NCBI GenBank assembly: GCA_937910695.1
Contig: CALEMW010000106.1
Coordinates: 1 to 55,186 of the forward strand
Length of the DNA stretch: 55,186 bases
DNA from: an uncultured bacterium
GTDB lineage: Bacteria > Krumholzibacteriota > Krumholzibacteriia > LZORAL124-64-63
Reading direction: 5' to 3'
The notes under the pieces were generated by a model. The model ran no database searches. It worked only from the letters and a program-made list of their open reading frames with translations, and had not been told where the DNA came from. Position numbers and translations under genes: made by a program. This document shows positions 23,286-31,571 of the stretch, piece after piece (position 1 is the stretch's first letter; each line of letters starts with the position of its first letter).

Positions 23286-25061
23286 ATGGATGGTGACATG
23301 GAGTTCGTCCGATTCATGACTCGTTGGCTGGTCCTCGCGGGGCTTCTGCTAGGTCAGGGAGTGCACACCGCCCATGCCGGCGAGGCCAGGATCGATTCGG
23401 TCAACGCTCTGGGGCGGGCCTACATCTTTTCGAACATCGATGTTTCCATCGTGCTGTATCGGGGCCTGGCCAACGAGGCCCGGGAGCTGGGCTATGCACG
23501 GGGAGAGGGCCAGGCACTGCAAAACCTCGGTGTAGCGTACACGTTGAGTGGGAATCACGATCTCGCGACCGAGGCCCATCTGGAGTGCATTCGGATCTTC
23601 GAGCGCAGCGGTATGACGCGCGAACTGGCTCTGGCCTTCGGCGATTTCGGCTACCAGATGAAGCGGCGCGATCTGCCCGGAGCCATCGTGGAGATGCGTC
23701 AGGGGATCGTCATCGCCGAACGGGAAGATTACAGGGTCGTTCTGTGCTCTCTCTATGACAACTTCGGCGTGCTGCAGGAGATGAACGCGGAACCGGACAG
23801 TGCGGCTTATTATTACCGCCGGGCTCTCGAGTTCAAGACGGCCTTCGACGACAGCATGGGGATCCCTTTCAGCCTCAACAATCTTGCGAGCATTCATGCG
23901 GCCCGAGGCGAGTTCGCTGCGGCGGATTCTCTGCTCACCCGTTCCGACGCCTACCGTCAGAACCCTCTCGACACCTACGGACGGTTGTTGAACAACGTCC
24001 ATTGGGCGGACCTGAATCAGGCCCGGGGAGATCTGGAAGAGGCCGAACGGCGCTACCGAGAATGCCTGACCATGCCGGGCGCCGCCGATCAGAGCTATCT
24101 TCTGATTCACTGCTACGAACAGCTCGCCGCCGTCTACGAGCAGCGGCAGGACTACCGACGGGCCTATGAGAGTCAACGTCGCTTCGCTGCCTACCGGGAC
24201 AGTCTGGTCACGGTCGAGACCAACGAGCGCATTGCGTCGCTGGAGATCGAGTTCGAGACGGAGAAGAAGGACCGTGAGATCGCCGAAAACAAGTTGGCCA
24301 TCGCCGCGCGGACGCGTCAGGTGCTGGTGTTGGGGATCGGTTTGATCCTGGTCGCGGCCCTCGGAGGCGGATTCGCCCGGTATCAGCACCTCAAACGAAC
24401 CCAGTTGAAACGTGAAATGGAGCTGCGGGCCCAACTACGTCGGGCGGAGTACGAGCAGAGCATGGCCGACGAGAAGTTGCGCATCGCGAGGGAGCTCCAT
24501 GACAACATCGGGGCCCAGCTCACGTTCCTGATCAGTTCGCTGGACAATCTCGCCCACGGCGTCGGAGCCGAGGACCTGCCCGGCCGGCTGGACGACATCA
24601 GCGCCTTCGGCCGTACCACCCTCGACGAGTTGCGGCAGACGGTCTGGGCGATGAAGCACGAGGGGGAAGGACTCGACGCCCTGGTTCAGAAGCTGCATGA
24701 ACTAAAGAGGCAATGCTCCTCGGCGGGACAGACTCTGGATCTGGATATCCGCCGCGAAGCCGATTCGTCGCCGTCGCTTTCGTCTCCCCGCATGCTGAAC
24801 CTCTACCGGATCGTCCAGGAGGCGGTCCAGAACGCCATGAAGCACACCGAGGCAGCACGGATCGTCGTTCTTCTTGAGACCGAGGGAGACGGCTTGACTC
24901 TCGTGATTGCCGATGATGGCCCCGGGTTCGGGGAAGCTGCGGTGGACCATGTAGGTGGATTGGTCCATATGCGGGAACGCTGCGCAGAGGTCGGTGGCGA
25001 GCTCGAGCTGGAAAGCAACTCCTCCGGAACCAAGATCACTTGCAGGCTCCCCCCCGAATAG
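23286..25061 (+). CDS. TPR-containing sensor histidine kinase (NarX/DesK-type, HisKA_3)
   Basis: The 591-residue protein has a signal peptide or membrane helix (about 8-31), then roughly 270 residues of TPR-like helical repeats in the periplasm (for example GEGQALQNLGVAYTLSGNHDLA, IPFSLNNLASIHAARGEFAAA), a membrane helix (about 345-363), a short coiled coil, a HisKA_3 domain with His405 in ARELHDNIGAQLTFLISSL and a HATPase domain (LYRIVQEAVQNAMKHTEA, VIADDGPGFG). The signal is probably sensed through the TPR domain. The start may be 23286 or the ATG at 23298; neither has a clear Shine-Dalgarno. The response regulator gene follows on the same strand and is its likely partner. Confidence 0.92.
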   Translation: MDGDMEFVRFMTRWLVLAGLLLGQGVHTAHAGEARIDSVNALGRAYIFSNIDVSIVLYRGLANEARELGYARGEGQALQNLGVAYTLSGNHDLATEAHLECIRIFERSGMTRELALAFGDFGYQMKRRDLPGAIVEMRQGIVIAEREDYRVVLCSLYDNFGVLQEMNAEPDSAAYYYRRALEFKTAFDDSMGIPFSLNNLASIHAARGEFAAADSLLTRSDAYRQNPLDTYGRLLNNVHWADLNQARGDLEEAERRYRECLTMPGAADQSYLLIHCYEQLAAVYEQRQDYRRAYESQRRFAAYRDSLVTVETNERIASLEIEFETEKKDREIAENKLAIAARTRQVLVLGIGLILVAALGGGFARYQHLKRTQLKREMELRAQLRRAEYEQSMADEKLRIARELHDNIGAQLTFLISSLDNLAHGVGAEDLPGRLDDISAFGRTTLDELRQTVWAMKHEGEGLDALVQKLHELKRQCSSAGQTLDLDIRREADSSPSLSSPRMLNLYRIVQEAVQNAMKHTEAARIVVLLETEGDGLTLVIADDGPGFGEAAVDHVGGLVHMRERCAEVGGELELESNSSGTKITCRLPPE

Positions 25062-25132
25062 GACAGGTGCCGTATGGGGGGCCGTGGGCGATTCGGCTAG
25101 ACTATGGGCCTACTTCAACGGGAGAGACCGAC

Positions 25133-25786
25133 ATGACCATCCGCGTCGCCCTGGCCGAGGACAAGCCTTTCCTGGCCCAAGCCGTCCAGGACAAGCTCGC
25201 CCTGTTTCCGGATGCCTTTTCGTTCCAATTCCATGCCGTCGACGGGCGGGAGCTTCTCGATCGCCTGACGGAACATCCGGGTGTCGATGCAGTGCTGATG
25301 GACATCGAGATGCCAGTGATGGACGGCATCGAAGCCACCGCAGAGGTCAGCGAGCGCTTTCCCCACGTCAAGGTGATCATGTTCACTGTATTCGACGATG
25401 AAAAGCGGATATTCCAGGCCATCCGCGCCGGAGCCATGGGCTATCTGCTGAAGGATGAGACGCCGCCCGCCCTCCGTGACGCCATCGTGTCGATCATGGC
25501 CGGGGGGGCGCCGATGTCACCCACCATCGCCGCCAAGTCCTTGAAATTGCTGCGCGATCCGTCCCGCTCAGACCTTGCACCGGTTCCAACCGATTTCGCC
25601 CTCACGCCGCGGGAGATCGAAGTCCTCGAACAGCTCAGTCAGGGCCTCGAGTACCAGGAGATCGCCGCCAACCTTTTCATCGCGCCGGCCACAGTGCGTA
25701 AGCACATTGAGAACATCTATCCCAAACTCCAGGTGAACAACAAGATGCGGGCCGTCAACAAAGCGACTCGGCACGGCATCATCTAA
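25133..25786 (+). CDS. NarL/FixJ-family response regulator
   Basis: The 217-residue protein has a receiver domain (1-120) with the phospho-acceptor Asp57 in AVLMDIEMPVMDGIE and a Lys in YLLKDETPPA, and a LuxR-type helix-turn-helix (about 150-215) with LTPREIEVLEQLSQGLEYQEIA and the recognition helix VRKHIENIYPKL. The ATG at 25133 follows GGGAGAGACC; the open frame from 25040 is an extension into the kinase gene end. It lies 71 bp after the TPR kinase, a normal pairing for HisKA_3 kinases, and likely controls nearby secreted genes. Confidence 0.93.
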   Translation: MTIRVALAEDKPFLAQAVQDKLALFPDAFSFQFHAVDGRELLDRLTEHPGVDAVLMDIEMPVMDGIEATAEVSERFPHVKVIMFTVFDDEKRIFQAIRAGAMGYLLKDETPPALRDAIVSIMAGGAPMSPTIAAKSLKLLRDPSRSDLAPVPTDFALTPREIEVLEQLSQGLEYQEIAANLFIAPATVRKHIENIYPKLQVNNKMRAVNKATRHGII

Positions 25787-26008
25787 TCATCAGCGAAAAG
25801 CGAGGGTGTGTTCCAGAAGTTCGACAATTGATGGCGATTCTGATGGTTTTCACGAAGGCCATCAAGTTGGGTTGGTCCGGGCTGAATAAGGCATGTGTCG
25901 TATTGTCGGCGCCGAGAGGATAGGCGATTATTTCAGGGTTGTATTGACGGTGCTGATCCGATCCGAGGTCGTCAACCGCACCGCTAACCGACCCTGAGGA
26001 GAAACGGA

Positions 26009-28216
26009 ATGATCGTGCATCCTATGAATGATCGACGGTGGAACATGCCTATAGTCCTGATGACTCTATCACTCATGGTTCTAGTCGCCACGGCGGCTCA
26101 TGCGGCTTGGGATCTGCACGAGAGTCCCTACTTCAGCGAATTCACCAAACTGCAGCGCCTGCCATCAGGGCCCATTTTCGCGGGCAATCAGGGCGGACTT
26201 TTCGTGTCGATGGATGAGGGTTCGACCTGGACCTTCAGCGGTCTAGGTTCCCTGGACGATCCCAACGCAGGCAACGACATCCATTTCGACGCTGTGGAGA
26301 TGTCAAATGGCGCCGTCTACGCTGTCATGGAGTATGCGTACCGCGCGTCGCCGGATCTGATGTCGTGGACCCGGGTTGCCTGGCCCTTCGGCCTCGAGTC
26401 GGTCGTCGCGGTGGGGGACACACTGGTGGCAGCTACGTCGCTGCAGATCCACCGCAGCATCGACGCAGGCGCCACCTGGACGGAAGTGTTCACCGACTCC
26501 GGCAATTGGGACGACATCGTCGACCTGCATGTGAATCCCGTCGACAGCACGATGGTCGCGCACATGGAACGAGCGGGGGGCATCTGGTTCCTTGTCTCGC
26601 ACGACTTCGGCGCCACCTGGGTAGAACAGCAGATCGCCGGCGTCTACGGAGATCTATTCAGCGCCCAGTTCGCAGCGGACGGCACTCTGTGGTTCGGCCA
26701 CAACTATTTCAATAAGGGTTACCTGCGCACGACCACCGACTTTGGTGCTTCAAGCACCCTTGTCTACGAAACTCCGTCCAATACTCCTCTTCACCACCTG
26801 ACTCTCGGACCGGCCAACCGCATGGCCATGACAAGGGGGGCGGGCATTGTTGTTTCGACCGACGGCGGGGCATCGTTCACGCCGTACTCCCTAGATGTCT
26901 CCTGGCCCGAGCCATTGTTCTTCACGGGCGGCGAGCGTCTCTTGGCTGGCACGAAAGACGGTCTCAGGATCAGCGAAGACGAGGGACAGTCATGGACCCC
27001 GGCGACGTCGGGACTTTGGGCCAACATCATGATCGACGCCGACGTGGACCCCGACAACACGGTCTGGATTCTCAGCAGCGGTAGGATCTGGCACGACATG
27101 GACGGATCCTGGCACCGTCTCGATATGCCGGGCGGAGTGGCCCAGCAGACAGCGGCGCTCCGGGCCACAGCGACCGGTCGGGTGATCCTCTTCGGCCGCG
27201 CGGCGAGCGGCGAACCCGAGGCCTACTACACAGATGACCATGGCGCCTCTTGGTTCTTGTCGACAGGACTCGACGCCGCAACCAGTTTCAATACGTTCAA
27301 CCGCATCTTCGAACGCGGAGGCACACTTTACGCCGGTCATGACGGTCTGGGTCTGTTCGTATCCACGGACAATGGGACCAGCTGGACGCTCCGTGGCGCC
27401 GGCGGCTTCGGCCCCCTTGCCGTGGCAGGCGACGGCACCCTCTACGCCTCTGGATGGCAGGGGCTTCGCAAGTCCGTCGACGATGGCGTGACCTGGTCGC
27501 CGATCACGACCACGACGGCTAACGAGCCTGGCGTTGCATCCACCGTCACGGGTGCCTATATCATTCCAGGCTGGAACGAATTGCTGCGCACCACCGATGG
27601 CGGTGCCACCTGGACCGACCTGATGCCCGCAGCCTACGCCGCTCTCGACTCCTATTGGTTCGTACAGTTCGACGGCATGGGGTATGGGGCCGACGGCTCC
27701 CTTTATCTCGCCATAGAGACCGATGATACCATTGCTCATCGGCATGAAACGCGGTTGCTGAAGTCGACCGATGATGGTGCTACGTTCAACGACATCACCG
27801 AGGACAGTCCTATCAACAGGGCAGTCGTGACGTCGCTGAAACTGAGCGCTCAAGGCGGCATGATCGCGACGTCAAATCAGGGTCTCTTCGGATCAGCCTT
27901 CAGCGGCATCAGCCAGGTCGAACCGGGTGACGGCGGCTTCACGCCACAGCTGCCGACCACATGGCTGGGCCGCAATCGGCCGAACCCCTTCAATCCGCTG
28001 ACAGTGATTCCCTTCAGCATGGGTCGGCCAGGAATCGTGCGATTGACCGTGACCGATGTGCGTGGCAGGCATGTGGCGACTCTCGTGGATCACGCCGTCG
28101 CCGTTGGAGATCATACGGTCTCCTTCGATGCTTCGCAGTTGAGTAGTGGCGTATATCTCTACCACCTGCAGACGGGCGACGAGATGCAGACCGGGAGAAT
28201 GACGCTGGTGAAGTGA
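26009..28216 (+). CDS. Secreted Asp-box (sialidase-like repeat) protein with T9SS/FlgD-Ig-type C-terminal module
   Basis: The 735-residue protein starts with a signal peptide (about residues 1-32, ending TAAHA) after the Shine-Dalgarno GAGGAGAAACGG. The body contains many Asp-box style loops, S-x-D-x-G-x-[ST]-W, such as SMDEGSTWTF, SIDAGATWTE, STDNGTSWTL, SVDDGVTWSP and TTDGGATWTD, as in beta-propellers of BNR/Vps10/xyloglucanase-like proteins. The end (about 655-735) begins RPNPFNPLTVIPFSM and ends QTGRMTLVK, like the FlgD-Ig-like or T9SS type-A C-terminal domain. It lacks the short WSxxKxLFR tag. It follows a TPR kinase and NarL regulator, and a shared-type hairpin closes it. No enzymatic role can be assigned. 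Confidence 0.85.
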   Translation: MIVHPMNDRRWNMPIVLMTLSLMVLVATAAHAAWDLHESPYFSEFTKLQRLPSGPIFAGNQGGLFVSMDEGSTWTFSGLGSLDDPNAGNDIHFDAVEMSNGAVYAVMEYAYRASPDLMSWTRVAWPFGLESVVAVGDTLVAATSLQIHRSIDAGATWTEVFTDSGNWDDIVDLHVNPVDSTMVAHMERAGGIWFLVSHDFGATWVEQQIAGVYGDLFSAQFAADGTLWFGHNYFNKGYLRTTTDFGASSTLVYETPSNTPLHHLTLGPANRMAMTRGAGIVVSTDGGASFTPYSLDVSWPEPLFFTGGERLLAGTKDGLRISEDEGQSWTPATSGLWANIMIDADVDPDNTVWILSSGRIWHDMDGSWHRLDMPGGVAQQTAALRATATGRVILFGRAASGEPEAYYTDDHGASWFLSTGLDAATSFNTFNRIFERGGTLYAGHDGLGLFVSTDNGTSWTLRGAGGFGPLAVAGDGTLYASGWQGLRKSVDDGVTWSPITTTTANEPGVASTVTGAYIIPGWNELLRTTDGGATWTDLMPAAYAALDSYWFVQFDGMGYGADGSLYLAIETDDTIAHRHETRLLKSTDDGATFNDITEDSPINRAVVTSLKLSAQGGMIATSNQGLFGSAFSGISQVEPGDGGFTPQLPTTWLGRNRPNPFNPLTVIPFSMGRPGIVRLTVTDVRGRHVATLVDHAVAVGDHTVSFDASQLSSGVYLYHLQTGDEMQTGRMTLVK

Positions 28217-28273
28217 GATCCGGCTAGAATATCAGTGCGGGGGTCTGTTTCCCTGGAGGGAGAAGACCGCGAA

Positions 28274-28302
28274 AAGGGCCGGCACATCGAGTGCCGGCCC
28301 TT
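28274..28302. terminator. Hairpin between convergent genes, same sequence as at 23103
   Basis: Perfect 12-bp arms (28274-28285 and 28291-28302) enclose the loop ATCGA. In one direction it ends in TT, in the other the flank is AAAA, so it can serve both the upstream Asp-box gene and the convergent haem-protein gene. Confidence 0.65.
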
Positions 28303-28322
28303 CATGACTTACAGGCGAGATC

Positions 28323-28670
28323 TCACCGCCAGAGATTCTTGATCCCGCTCCAGGTGTTCTCATCGTTCCCCACGAGGGACGAGGCATCCCAAGGCTTCGT
28401 ACAGTTGGCGATCTCATAGCCGTTGAGCTGGCCGTCGCCGTCGGAGTCGAGCCCCTCGATAGCCGCCCAGCTTTCGCCGTTGTCCAGGAAATCCTGCTCA
28501 TAGTTGGTGCCGTGGCAGGCGCTGCAGTTGTTGATCTGAGCCGTCAGTGTGGCACAGGCATCGGGATACTGGTCGAGCCAGTCGTTCTTGAAGCCGTGAG
28601 TAGCCTGGGCGGTCGTTGCCATGGCGATGATTGCGATCATCAACATCAACACGTTCGCTGATTTCTGCAT
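28323..28670 (-). CDS. Small secreted c-type haem protein with EF-hand and C-terminal tag
   Basis: The open frame starts at 28844, but the ATG at 28670 follows GAGGGAC and starts a signal peptide (about residues 1-23, ending TTAQA), giving 115 residues. It has one haem-binding motif, CSACH (49-53), and a canonical calcium-binding loop, DSDGDGQLNGYE (75-86). A single CxxCH with a neighbouring EF-hand suggests a minimal electron-transfer or structural haem protein. It ends VGNDENTWSGIKNLWR, one of the five copies of the shared C-terminal tag; the preceding segment joins it by a short acidic linker. It is probably a periplasmic or surface protein. Confidence 0.85.
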   Translation of the reverse strand: MQKSANVLMLMIAIIAMATTAQATHGFKNDWLDQYPDACATLTAQINNCSACHGTNYEQDFLDNGESWAAIEGLDSDGDGQLNGYEIANCTKPWDASSLVGNDENTWSGIKNLWR

Positions 28671-28761
28671 GTTGTCCCTCCAGTTCAGGTGCAATTCCCC
28701 TTGGATTCCCAAGATAATCCGAATTCCGGAGAGAAACAGGCAGAAATCGTTCCAGTTCTCG

Positions 28762-30054
28762 CTAGTTGATGTAGCCGAGGGATTCGAGCTGACGACGGAT
28801 CTCGTCGCCCACCGCTGGATCGACCTCTCCGTCCACTGTGACATTCGGGCGCAGAGCCTGATAGCTGTCGATGCGGTGGGTTTCGAGATGCTCCACGACG
28901 GCCTGTCCGAAGCTGGTCAGGGCGTCGGGGAGCACGCGACCGGGCATCTCCGAGCTGGCTGGCAGACCGATCAGGGCCAGCAGCGTGGGGAATACATCGT
29001 AGATGTGCAGGTTGTCGAATCGAGCTCCGGCCTGGTAGAGGGGGCTGCGCACCAGGAAGATGCCCCATTTGCTGTGCTCCTCGGTGCCCTTCTTTCCCGA
29101 TTTGCGCGGACCCCAAAAACCATGATCCGAAACCACGACGGTCTGTTGGTCCGCCGGGAACCACGCGAGGACATCGCCCAGGACTTCGTCGGCGAATTCG
29201 TAATAGCGGGTCACCACTTCGCCGAAGATCTCGCGCTGGCGTTGGGAGACCGTGCGGGTGGTCTTGTCGGGATCCATGTACATCCAGAACTCGTGGCTGA
29301 TCATGTCGGGACCGCGTTGATAGAAGAACGTGATGTCGGTCGGGTGTTCGGCGTGGAGCCAGCGGGCGACCTCCAGGTATCCGAGATCGGCGGCGTAGAT
29401 ATGACGAAGGTCCGTCATGATGCTCGGGTAGTCGCGCAGGGCTTCCTCGATCACGCCGTCAGGGAAGAAGCGCGCCAGGGCGTTCCAGTCCAATGCTTCG
29501 GGATCGACCGAACGGGCGAGGACCCCGTCGGTCAGGCTGTCGGGAAACACGAGGCCGTCGTGGGCACGGTCGCGGCCGTGTCCGTAGGGGAGAAAATCGC
29601 TGACCATCACGCCTTCGATAGGTCGGGCCGGGTGAGTGGACCACATGCCGAGGAGCATGGTGGTGAGGTTCGAGGCACCGGCGATGTCCCACAATGCAGG
29701 TGCTTTCCAGCTCGCGGCCCCGACGATGTCTTGCCGCTCACCCTCGACGAAGCCCCCGATGCCGTGGATCTCGGGGCGTACGCCGGTGCTCATGCAGGCC
29801 CACAGGATGGGCGACTTGTTCAGAGGCACGAGGGTCTCCATGCGTCCCGAAGCGGATTGCTCCCGGAAGGCGGCCAGGTGAGGCAGGCGGCCGGCGTCGA
29901 GCATCGGATCGAGCAGGGCCCAGTCGGCGGAGTCGATGCCCACGATCAGAAGACTGCGGGGGGTCTTGTCAGCGTCGTCTTTGCTGCTGCACCCGGCAAG
30001 CAAGGCGGTCAGAGTCAAGACGAGCACGGCAAGGAAGCGGGGCGATCGGATCAC
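28762..30054 (-). CDS. Alkaline-phosphatase-superfamily (type I phosphodiesterase-like) lipoprotein
   Basis: The likely start is the GTG at 30054, after GGAGG, which gives 430 residues; the longer frame to 30213 adds a non-hydrophobic head. A lipoprotein signal peptide ends in LLAGC (Cys22). Metal-site motifs of the nucleotide pyrophosphatase/phosphodiesterase superfamily are VGIDSADW, the nucleophile region LNKSPILWACMSTG (Ser or Thr), VVVSDHGFWG and a following His in EEHSKWGIFLV. So it is probably a membrane-anchored hydrolase of phospho- or sulfo-esters facing the periplasm. The gene lies 91 bp upstream of the small haem protein on the same strand. Confidence 0.82.
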   Translation of the reverse strand: MIRSPRFLAVLVLTLTALLAGCSSKDDADKTPRSLLIVGIDSADWALLDPMLDAGRLPHLAAFREQSASGRMETLVPLNKSPILWACMSTGVRPEIHGIGGFVEGERQDIVGAASWKAPALWDIAGASNLTTMLLGMWSTHPARPIEGVMVSDFLPYGHGRDRAHDGLVFPDSLTDGVLARSVDPEALDWNALARFFPDGVIEEALRDYPSIMTDLRHIYAADLGYLEVARWLHAEHPTDITFFYQRGPDMISHEFWMYMDPDKTTRTVSQRQREIFGEVVTRYYEFADEVLGDVLAWFPADQQTVVVSDHGFWGPRKSGKKGTEEHSKWGIFLVRSPLYQAGARFDNLHIYDVFPTLLALIGLPASSEMPGRVLPDALTSFGQAVVEHLETHRIDSYQALRPNVTVDGEVDPAVGDEIRRQLESLGYIN

Positions 30055-30082
30055 GCAGGGACCTCCGGTTCGGGACCAGCCG

Positions 30083-30111
30083 ATGATAAGCTCGAACGCC
30101 GCGTTGAGCAA
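30083..30111 (-). promoter_or_regulatory. Possible promoter of the phosphodiesterase lipoprotein gene
   Basis: On the minus strand TTGCTC (30111-30106) and TATCAT (30088-30083, 5/6 match to -10) are 17 bp apart, about 29 bp before the GTG start. Confidence 0.5.
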
Positions 30112-30144
30112 TCGCCGGAGGCATTCGTGCCGGGATGACGGTTG

Positions 30145-30173
30145 TTGATCGTCTCCGGTCCGTCCCCTATGTT
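30145..30173 (+). promoter_or_regulatory. Possible promoter of the reductive-dehalogenase-like gene
   Basis: TTGATC (30145-30150) and TATGTT (30168-30173) are 17 bp apart, each a 4/6 match, about 54 bp before the GTG start at 30227. Confidence 0.4.
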
Positions 30174-30226
30174 CGGTCGGTTCGCTCGACCGAAGGGGAC
30201 GGTGGGGCCTCAACTTCGGAGGGATC

Positions 30227-31567
30227 GTGACCTTCCTGCTGCTGCTGACGGGCGGCGTGTTCGCCGTAGCATTTCTCGTGCTTGCGTTCGTCTCTCACTT
30301 CGAGCGGGAGTTCGTGGCGCGAGGTCGAGCCGCGTTGTTCGCTGTTGTCCTGCCGTTGCCGTATCTGCTGACCGCCTGGTTCGATGCGCCGCTCCGCGCC
30401 ATACTCGGCTGGACGTTGTTGGTCGCCACCGCCGCTTTCGGCGTGTCGCTCGTCGTGCCGGGACGTCGTCCCCGGATTCCTGCCGTCGCCGCCGGTGCAC
30501 GCATCGATGAACGCACCATCATGTTCTCGCGCGCCGCCCTCGAGCCGGGGGGCGGACGCTTCGAAACCTACTACGAGCTTCATCCTGAACATCGCCCGGC
30601 TGATGATCGTTTCCGCGCCAAGCCCGGCCTGATGTCGGAACGGTCGGTGAAGTACGAGCCCCTGAGTTTCGCCGCGGCGGCGGCCAGCTTCGCGGCCGTG
30701 GAGCATTTGACGCCCCTGACCGAGGGCGACGTCGCCGATGTGAGGCGAGACATCGCTCCGGACCATGCAACCCGCTTCCTGAAGGGTTGGTCCCACAAGC
30801 TGGGTGCTGTGGCCTGCGGCGTGACCGCAACGCGTCCCGTACATTACTACTCCGTCAAGGGGCGCGGACCACGCTGGGGCGAGACCATCGAACCCGAACA
30901 CCGCTGGGCGGTGGCGATCGCCGTGGAGATGGACCACAGGCAAATGGCTTCGGCGCCGGACGGACCCACGATCATGGAATCGGCCCAGCAGTATCTCGAT
31001 GGTGGGGCGATCGCGGTGCAGATGGCCGAGGCGATCCGTCGGCTGGGCTGGCCCGCGGAAGCTCATATCGACGCCAATTACAAAGTGATCTGTCCGCTGG
31101 TGGCCCGCGATGCGGGACTCGGAGAGATCGGCCGTATGGGACTGTTGATGACGCCGCATCTCGGACCGCGGGTGCGCCTGGTCGTGGTGACCACCGATCT
31201 GCCGCTGGTCGCCGACAGGGCCGCCGACGAACCGTCGGTATTGGACTTCTGCGCCATCTGCGAGAAGTGCGCCGACGTTTGTCCCAGCGAAGCCATCCCG
31301 CGCGGACCGCGGGCCGAAGCCGACGGCCGACGGCGCTGGCGCATCGACCAGGACGCCTGTTTCGCCTACTGGTGCAGCGTGGGTACCGATTGCGGACAGT
31401 GCGTGAAGGTATGTCCTTACAGCCATCCGGATACGGCAGTGCATGCTGTCGTGCGGTCCGGATTGCGGCGCAACGGCTGGACGCGGCGAGTGGCGCTGAC
31501 CATGGACGATCTGCTCTACGGTCGCCGTCCCACAACGCTTTCGCCGCCCCGTTGGCTCCGCGGATGA
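30227..31567 (+). CDS. Membrane-anchored reductive dehalogenase-like Fe-S protein
   Basis: The GTG at 30227 follows GGAGGG. The first 80 residues hold two or three hydrophobic helices, then a soluble region of RdhA type: HYYSVKGRG, AGLGEIGRMGLLMTPHLGPRVRLVVVTTDLPL, and two [4Fe-4S] motifs, Cys342-345-348-352 (C-x2-C-x2-C-x3-CP) and Cys378-383-389-392-396. RdhA proteins use cobalamin and two Fe-S clusters to remove halogens, and epoxyqueuosine reductase is a distant relative. Classic RdhA has a Tat signal and a separate RdhB anchor; here the protein itself carries helices and there is no Tat motif. The substrate is unknown and need not be a halide. Confidence 0.82.
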   Translation: MTFLLLLTGGVFAVAFLVLAFVSHFEREFVARGRAALFAVVLPLPYLLTAWFDAPLRAILGWTLLVATAAFGVSLVVPGRRPRIPAVAAGARIDERTIMFSRAALEPGGGRFETYYELHPEHRPADDRFRAKPGLMSERSVKYEPLSFAAAAASFAAVEHLTPLTEGDVADVRRDIAPDHATRFLKGWSHKLGAVACGVTATRPVHYYSVKGRGPRWGETIEPEHRWAVAIAVEMDHRQMASAPDGPTIMESAQQYLDGGAIAVQMAEAIRRLGWPAEAHIDANYKVICPLVARDAGLGEIGRMGLLMTPHLGPRVRLVVVTTDLPLVADRAADEPSVLDFCAICEKCADVCPSEAIPRGPRAEADGRRRWRIDQDACFAYWCSVGTDCGQCVKVCPYSHPDTAVHAVVRSGLRRNGWTRRVALTMDDLLYGRRPTTLSPPRWLRG

Positions 31568-31571
31568 CGCC

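Noticed and set aside
28621..30138. Plus-strand frame of 505 codons across the haem-protein and phosphodiesterase genes
   Set aside because: The minus-strand genes have signal peptide, lipobox, haem and metal motifs; the plus-strand product has none and is a compositional shadow.
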